DNA of 11,680 nucleotides, from NCBI GenBank assembly GCA_900756875.1, contig CAAELW010000111.1, forward strand, positions 1 to 11,680. The letters run 5' to 3'. Origin of the DNA: Pasteurellaceae bacterium (lineage in GTDB: Bacteria; Pseudomonadota; Gammaproteobacteria; Enterobacterales; Pasteurellaceae). Shown here in pieces: positions 8,092 through 11,680 of this stretch (position 1 is the first letter of the stretch; every line of letters starts with the position of its first letter). The notes under the pieces are model-generated. The model did not search any database. It saw only the letters and a list, made by a program, of their open reading frames with translations, and was not told the origin of the DNA. Made by a program: the position numbers and the translations under genes.

Positions 8092-8859
8092 ATGGAGTTG
8101 GGGATTGATATATTAGCCATGCTTTTTGCAGCAGCCTTTATTGCTGCATTTATTGATGCGATTGCAGGTGGCGGAGGCTTAATTACAATCCCCGCCTTGT
8201 TAATGACAGGTATGCCACCCGCCATGGCATTAGGCACAAATAAATTACAAGCGTTTGGCGGTGCGTTGTCGGCAAGTATTTACTTTTTGCGTAAAAGAGC
8301 GGTCAATTTATCGGAGTTTTCTTTCATCTTACTGGTGATTTTTATCGGCTCGGTGATTGGTACGTTACTCATTCAAAATTTAGATGCGACATTAATTAAA
8401 AAAGGGCTTCCATTTCTCATTTTAGCGATCGGCTTATACTTTTTATTGACACCTAAATTGGGCGAAAGTGATCGTAAACAACGAATTTCCTACGGTGTTT
8501 TTGCGTTATGTTTTGGCTCATTGCTGGGTTTTTATGACGGTTTTTTTGGACCAGGTGTAGGCTCATTAATGAACTTGGCTTGCGTCACATTGCTTGGATT
8601 TAATCTCACCAAAGCAACTGCCCATGCGAAAGTGATGAATTTAACTTCAAATTTTGCGTCATTAATTTTCTTCTTTATTGGTGGGCATGTGATTTGGACT
8701 GTCGGTTTAGTGATGATGGCAGGAAGTCTGATTGGTGCGAATTTAGGCGCCAAAATGGTGATGGCAAAAGGCAAACAATTAATTAGACCGATGGTGGTGA
8801 TTGTGTCATTTACCATGACGATAAAAATGGCGTATGATCAAGGTTGGTTTCATTTTTAA
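8092..8859 (+). CDS. yfcA: YfcA-like TSUP-family membrane permease
   Basis: The 255-residue protein is almost entirely hydrophobic, with about seven or eight membrane helices, in the inner membrane. It belongs to the TauE/SafE (TSUP) family of putative anion or organosulfur carriers; the substrate of YfcA-type members is not established. The family's internal duplication is visible: FIDAIAGGGGLITIPALLMTG, then MALGTNKLQ (about 20-53), is echoed by FYDGFFGPGVGSLMNLACVT, then KATAHAKVMNLTSN (about 147-187), each with an Asp (D22, D149) at the start of a Gly-rich re-entrant loop. The N-terminal repeat is very close to E. coli YfcA. It follows mepA by 10 bases, as the neighbour order in E. coli predicts. 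A one-mismatch uptake core lies at 8295-8303. Confidence 0.9.
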   Translation: MELGIDILAMLFAAAFIAAFIDAIAGGGGLITIPALLMTGMPPAMALGTNKLQAFGGALSASIYFLRKRAVNLSEFSFILLVIFIGSVIGTLLIQNLDATLIKKGLPFLILAIGLYFLLTPKLGESDRKQRISYGVFALCFGSLLGFYDGFFGPGVGSLMNLACVTLLGFNLTKATAHAKVMNLTSNFASLIFFFIGGHVIWTVGLVMMAGSLIGANLGAKMVMAKGKQLIRPMVVIVSFTMTIKMAYDQGWFHF

Positions 8860-8868
8860 CAATTGATT

Positions 8869-9828
8869 ATGACAGATTCTCAGAAAAAATTACGTATTAC
8901 GGCACGAACAGGCTATGAACCGCATTTTTCATGGTCATATTTGCATCCTAAAAATTGGGGCATTTGGCTTGGTATTTTTGTGCTTTTGTTACTCGCTTTT
9001 GTGCCATTTCGTTTACGCGATAAAATGGCCGAGAAACTGGCGCGCGCACTGACGAAAAAAATCGGTAAACCACGTATTCGTGCCGAGATTAATTTGAAAC
9101 TCTGTTTCCCGGATTGGACGGCAGAGCAGCGTGACAAAGTGATTGAAGAGATGTTTGTGACGGTCGCACAAGTAATGCTTGGTATTGGTGAAATTGCCAT
9201 TCGTTCTAAAAAACATTTACAAAAACGTAGCGAATTCATTGGCCTTGAGCATATCAAGCAAGCCAAAGCTGAAGGGCATAACATCATTTTGATGGTACCA
9301 CATGGTTGGGCAATAGATGCCTCTGGCATTATTTTGCATACACACGGCATGCCGATGACGTCAATGTATAACCCGCACCGAAATCCGTTGGTGGACTGGT
9401 TGTGGACTTTAGCGCGTCAACGTTTTGGCGGAAAAATGCATGCACGCCAAAATGGTATTAAGCCATTTTTAGCACACATTAAACAAGGCCAAATGGGGTA
9501 TTATCTTCCTGATGAAGATTTTGGCGCCGAGCAAAGTGTCTTTGTGGATTTCTTTTCCACTTATAAAGCCACACTTCCTGGGTTAAACAAAATGGCAAAA
9601 TTAGCGAAAGCAGTGGTTATTCCAATGTTCCCACGTTATAACGCCAAGAATGGCAAGTATGAAATGGAAATTCGCCCACCGATGCAATTAAGCGACGATC
9701 CTGAGCAATCAGCCCGTGCGATGAACGAAGAAATTGAGTATTTCGTTACGCCAACACCCGAACAATATGTCTGGATTTTACAGCTTCTTCGTACTCGAAA
9801 AGACGGGGAAGATATTTACCCAGATTAA
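8869..9828 (+). CDS. lpxM: Lipid A late acyltransferase LpxM (MsbB)
   Basis: The 319-residue enzyme (E. coli LpxM 323) adds the last secondary acyl chain, usually myristate, to Kdo2-lipid A at the inner face of the inner membrane, completing hexa-acylated lipid A. A single N-terminal membrane anchor lies at about 30-47 after HPKNWGIWLG. The HX4D acyltransferase motif is H145-GWAI-D150 in MVPHGWAID. Downstream are RRFGG-like RQRFGGKMHARQNGIKPF and GYYLPDEDFGAEQSVFVDFF, then STYKATLPG, all characteristic of LpxM rather than LpxL. The start was placed at the ATG at 8869, nine bases after the yfcA stop; a TTG at 8863 in frame is possible but less likely. Neither has a good Shine-Dalgarno, so translation may depend on coupling to yfcA. 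It is the last gene before the hairpin terminator. Confidence 0.95.
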   Translation: MTDSQKKLRITARTGYEPHFSWSYLHPKNWGIWLGIFVLLLLAFVPFRLRDKMAEKLARALTKKIGKPRIRAEINLKLCFPDWTAEQRDKVIEEMFVTVAQVMLGIGEIAIRSKKHLQKRSEFIGLEHIKQAKAEGHNIILMVPHGWAIDASGIILHTHGMPMTSMYNPHRNPLVDWLWTLARQRFGGKMHARQNGIKPFLAHIKQGQMGYYLPDEDFGAEQSVFVDFFSTYKATLPGLNKMAKLAKAVVIPMFPRYNAKNGKYEMEIRPPMQLSDDPEQSARAMNEEIEYFVTPTPEQYVWILQLLRTRKDGEDIYPD

Positions 9829-9844
9829 TTCATTTTATTTACAA

Positions 9845-9853
9845 AAGTGCGGT
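9845..9853 (+). repeat. Uptake signal sequence (USS core), forward, terminator left arm
   Basis: Perfect AAGTGCGGT followed by CAAAATT, which serves both as the AT tract of the extended motif and as most of the hairpin loop. Confidence 0.9.
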
Positions 9854-9861
9854 CAAAATTC

Positions 9862-9870
9862 ACCGCACTT
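9862..9870 (-). repeat. Uptake signal sequence (USS core), reverse, terminator right arm
   Basis: Perfect ACCGCACTT. On the minus strand it is followed by the AT tract GAATTTT, so both strands of this small region carry an extended-type signal. Confidence 0.9.
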
Positions 9871-9883
9871 TTGCATTTTTATA

Positions 9884-9892
9884 TGCTAGAAT
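9884..9892 (+). promoter_or_regulatory. Predicted extended -10 promoter of apt-dnaX
   Basis: TGC followed by TAGAAT (9887-9892) forms an extended -10 element. The -35 position falls near 9863-9869, inside the terminator's right arm, and matches the consensus poorly, which an extended -10 can tolerate. The transcript would start near 9899, leaving an AT-rich leader of about 43 bases before the apt ATG. Prediction by eye only. Confidence 0.5.
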
Positions 9893-9941
9893 GCGAGCCT
9901 AAAAACAGGATTTTTTCTTACTCTTTTTTGAGCAATTATTT

Positions 9942-10484
9942 ATGAACAAACAACTTGAATTAATCAAATCTTCTATCAAATCTATCCCAAATCATCCAAA
10001 AGAAGGCATTATTTTCCGTGATATCACGAGCTTACTTGAAGTGCCTGCGGCTTTTAAAGCCACAATCGATTTGATCGTTGAAAAGTATAAAGATCAAGGA
10101 CTCACAAAAGTAATTGGTACTGAGTCTCGTGGATTTATTTTTGGTGCGCCAGTTGCATTAGCATTAGGCTTGCCATTTATCCCCGTTCGTAAACCAGGCA
10201 AATTACCTCGTGAAGTGATTGCACAGTCTTATCAGTTAGAATACGGTCAAGACACCCTTGAATTGCACACAGATGCCATTTCTCAAGGTGATAACGTGTT
10301 AATCATTGATGACTTGTTAGCAACGGGCGGTACAGTTGAAGCTACCGTGAAATTAGTTCAACGTTTAGGTGGTGAAGTGAAACATGCTGCCTTTGTAATT
10401 AATTTGCCCGATTTAGGGGGCGAAAAACGCTTACGTGATTTAGGCATTGATTGCTACACATTAGTGAATTTTGAAGGCCATTAA
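9942..10484 (+). CDS. apt: Adenine phosphoribosyltransferase
   Basis: The enzyme has 180 residues (E. coli 183). It is a cytoplasmic purine-salvage enzyme that joins adenine and PRPP to give AMP and pyrophosphate. The type I phosphoribosyltransferase PRPP-binding loop [13 protein letters not shown] is at 119-131. The flexible-loop region [10 protein letters not shown] is at 82-91. The N-terminal FRDIT (25-29) and the ESRGF segment (61-65) are typical of Apt and contribute to adenine and pyrophosphate binding. The ribosome site is poor (TTGAGC about ten bases upstream of the ATG). It begins a new transcription unit after the hairpin, with dnaX 16 bases downstream. The apt-dnaX pairing is also familiar from E. 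coli and Haemophilus. Confidence 0.97.
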   Translation: MNKQLELIKSSIKSIPNHPKEGIIFRDITSLLEVPAAFKATIDLIVEKYKDQGLTKVIGTESRGFIFGAPVALALGLPFIPVRKPGKLPREVIAQSYQLEYGQDTLELHTDAISQGDNVLIIDDLLATGGTVEATVKLVQRLGGEVKHAAFVINLPDLGGEKRLRDLGIDCYTLVNFEGH

Positions 10485-10500
10485 TTTTTAAAGAGATGCG

Positions 10501-11680
10501 ATGAGCTACCAAGTTTTAGCCAGAAAATGGCGACCAAAAAACTTTTCTGAAGTAGTGGGGCAAAGCCATGTACTCACTGCTTTGGAAAACGGTTTAAAAG
10601 AAAACCGTTTACATCATGCTTATTTATTTTCCGGCACCCGTGGCGTAGGTAAAACCTCCATTGCTCGTTTATTTGCGAAAGGCTTGAATTGTGTAAACGG
10701 TATTACTGCCGATCCTTGTGGTGAATGTGAAAACTGCAAAGCGATCGAAGCGGGCAACTTTATTGATTTAATTGAAATCGATGCGGCTTCTCGTACTAAA
10801 GTAGAAGATACGCGCGAGCTATTAGACAATGTGCAATATAAGCCGGTAGTTGGGCGCTATAAAGTCTATCTTATCGATGAAGTCCATATGCTTTCCCGCC
10901 ATTCTTTCAATGCGTTGTTAAAAACCTTGGAAGAACCACCTGAATATGTGAAATTCTTATTGGCTACAACGGATCCACAAAAATTACCGATTACGATTTT
11001 ATCCCGTTGTATGCAATTTCATCTTAAAGCATTAGATGAACCGCAAATTTCAGCACATCTTAATCGCGTGCTTACTGCTGAAAATATTCCTTTTGATACA
11101 CCTGCATTGGATAAATTAGCCAAAGCGGCACAGGGGAGTATTCGTGATAGCTTAAGTTTAACGGATCAAGCGATAGCCATGGGAAATGGCAAAGTTTCCA
11201 CTGATGTGGTGAATACCATGCTTGGGCTGTTAGATGAAGATCAGCCGATTGAAATCATTTACGCCTTACATCAAGGTAACGGTGAGCGTTTAATGAAAAC
11301 CATCCAAACGGTGGCTGAAAAAGCGGGCGATTGGGATGAGTTATTGGCAGAAACAGCAGAGAAATTGCATCAAATTGCCTTAATGCAGTTGCTCGCTAAA
11401 AATGCTACGGACGAAAACGATCACTTAGGTTTTCTGGCCAAACATATTTCACCGGAAGATGTACAATTTTTCTATCAAGTAATTGTATCAGGTCGAAAAG
11501 AATTGGCTTCAGCACCAAATCGTCGAATTGGTGCAGAAATGACATTATTGAGGGCGTTGGCATTCCACCCAAAGTTCCTTACGGCAGCACAAACGCCTAA
11601 ACAAGGCGGGCTATCCCCTGAACAAAATACACAGAAAAGTGCGGTTGAAAATCAACCTGTTTCTGGTTATGTGGATATTC
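10501..11680 (+). CDS. dnaX: DNA polymerase III tau/gamma subunit, 3' end beyond the right edge
   Basis: The frame is open for 393 codons to the window edge, so this is the N-terminal part of a gene that is about 640-690 codons in relatives. DnaX is the motor of the clamp loader, and its full-length tau form links polymerase and helicase. The Walker A motif GTRGVGKTS is at 45-53, the zinc-binding cysteines at C64, C73, C76 and C79, Walker B IDEVH at 125-129, sensor 1 ATTDP at 155-159, SRC at 168-170 with the arginine finger R169, and sensor 2 in GSIRDSLSLTDQA. Numbering agrees with E. coli through this region. Domain III follows, then a variable linker with an uptake signal (K379-S380-A381-V382). 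AAGAGA at 10491-10496 is a plausible ribosome site. The frameshift site that makes gamma in E. coli (near codon 430) would lie past the edge. Confidence 0.97.
   Translation, partial: MSYQVLARKWRPKNFSEVVGQSHVLTALENGLKENRLHHAYLFSGTRGVGKTSIARLFAKGLNCVNGITADPCGECENCKAIEAGNFIDLIEIDAASRTKVEDTRELLDNVQYKPVVGRYKVYLIDEVHMLSRHSFNALLKTLEEPPEYVKFLLATTDPQKLPITILSRCMQFHLKALDEPQISAHLNRVLTAENIPFDTPALDKLAKAAQGSIRDSLSLTDQAIAMGNGKVSTDVVNTMLGLLDEDQPIEIIYALHQGNGERLMKTIQTVAEKAGDWDELLAETAEKLHQIALMQLLAKNATDENDHLGFLAKHISPEDVQFFYQVIVSGRKELASAPNRRIGAEMTLLRALAFHPKFLTAAQTPKQGGLSPEQNTQKSAVENQPVSGYVDI
11637..11645 (+). repeat. Uptake signal sequence (USS core), forward, in dnaX
   Basis: Perfect AAGTGCGGT followed by TGAAAAT. 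It encodes K379-S380-A381-V382 in the low-conservation linker after domain III, where an extra motif would cost little. Confidence 0.9.

Larger units (their letters stand above)
9842..9873 (+). terminator. Intrinsic terminator built from two inverted uptake signals
   Basis: CAAAAGTGCGGT at 9842-9853 pairs perfectly with ACCGCACTTTTG at 9862-9873, giving a 12-bp stem and an 8-base loop. The stem ends in T's and is followed by GCATTTTT. Each arm contains one perfect USS core (9845-9853 forward, 9862-9870 reverse). It lies 13 bases after the lpxM stop. Paired USSs acting as terminators are well known in Haemophilus. The reverse side has a weaker T-run. Confidence 0.88.

Noticed and set aside
8913..9350. 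145-codon minus-strand frame inside lpxM
   Set aside because: Cys/Ser/Ile-rich composition typical of the complement of a real gene; no family resemblance.
9842..9873. Inverted repeat as a transposon end or attachment site
   Set aside because: Both arms are the Haemophilus uptake core with a T-rich tail after lpxM; no transposase, integrase or target duplication is nearby.
9883..9945. 20-codon leader peptide frame whose TGA overlaps the apt ATG
   Set aside because: Its ATG is inside the predicted extended -10, so the apt transcript would not contain it, and there is no ribosome site.
10540..10560. Possible programmed frameshift site of dnaX within the window
   Set aside because: The runs of A seen in the visible part (for example near 10536-10541) lie in the conserved N-terminal domain; the E. 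coli gamma frameshift site corresponds to about codon 430, beyond the right edge.
1..11680. A novel defence, mobile or biosynthetic system
   Set aside because: Every gene was recognised as a conserved housekeeping family member, spacing is tight, and composition looks uniform with no foreign-looking island.

Overview
This window is a stretch of ordinary housekeeping chromosome from a gammaproteobacterium of the family Pasteurellaceae, most likely Haemophilus or a close relative. Three things point there. The protein sequences are close relatives of Enterobacteriaceae proteins (SeqA, MepA, YfcA, LpxM, DnaX). The base composition is moderately AT-rich. The 9-base uptake signal AAGTGCGGT/ACCGCACTT, the Hin-type USS recognised by the DNA-uptake machinery of naturally competent Haemophilus, occurs eight times perfectly. 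The alternative Apl-type core (ACAAGCGGT) was not seen. The species cannot be fixed from the sequence alone.

Layout. On the minus strand, running off the left edge, is ybfF, an alpha/beta-hydrolase esterase. It is divergent from seqA across a roughly 70-base shared promoter region. From seqA (start reassigned to the ATG at 698) a tight run of seven plus-strand genes follows: seqA, menE, a large MscS-family channel gene (mscK-like), aroC, mepA, yfcA and lpxM. Their gaps are 4, 13, 15, 65, 10 and 9 bases, so they probably form one long transcription unit. It closes with a strong hairpin at 9842-9873 made from two inverted uptake signals. A fresh promoter that partly overlaps this hairpin starts apt, followed 16 bases later by dnaX, which is cut by the right edge before its tau/gamma frameshift region.

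How the genes relate. SeqA and DnaX act in chromosome replication. AroC makes chorismate, the precursor used by the menaquinone pathway in which MenE acts late. MepA (murein endopeptidase), LpxM (lipid A acyltransferase), the mechanosensitive channel and the YfcA-type permease belong to the cell envelope. Apt salvages adenine. The aroC-mepA-yfcA order also occurs in E. coli, as does ybfF-seqA divergence.

No mobile element, CRISPR array, prophage, RNA gene, defence system or unknown gene was seen, and every gap between genes is under 120 bases. I did not find an undescribed system. The most informative non-genic signal is the uptake sequences: every intragenic perfect copy sits in one preferred reading frame (Ser-Ala-Val forward, Thr-Ala-Leu reverse), and one inverted pair doubles as a terminator.
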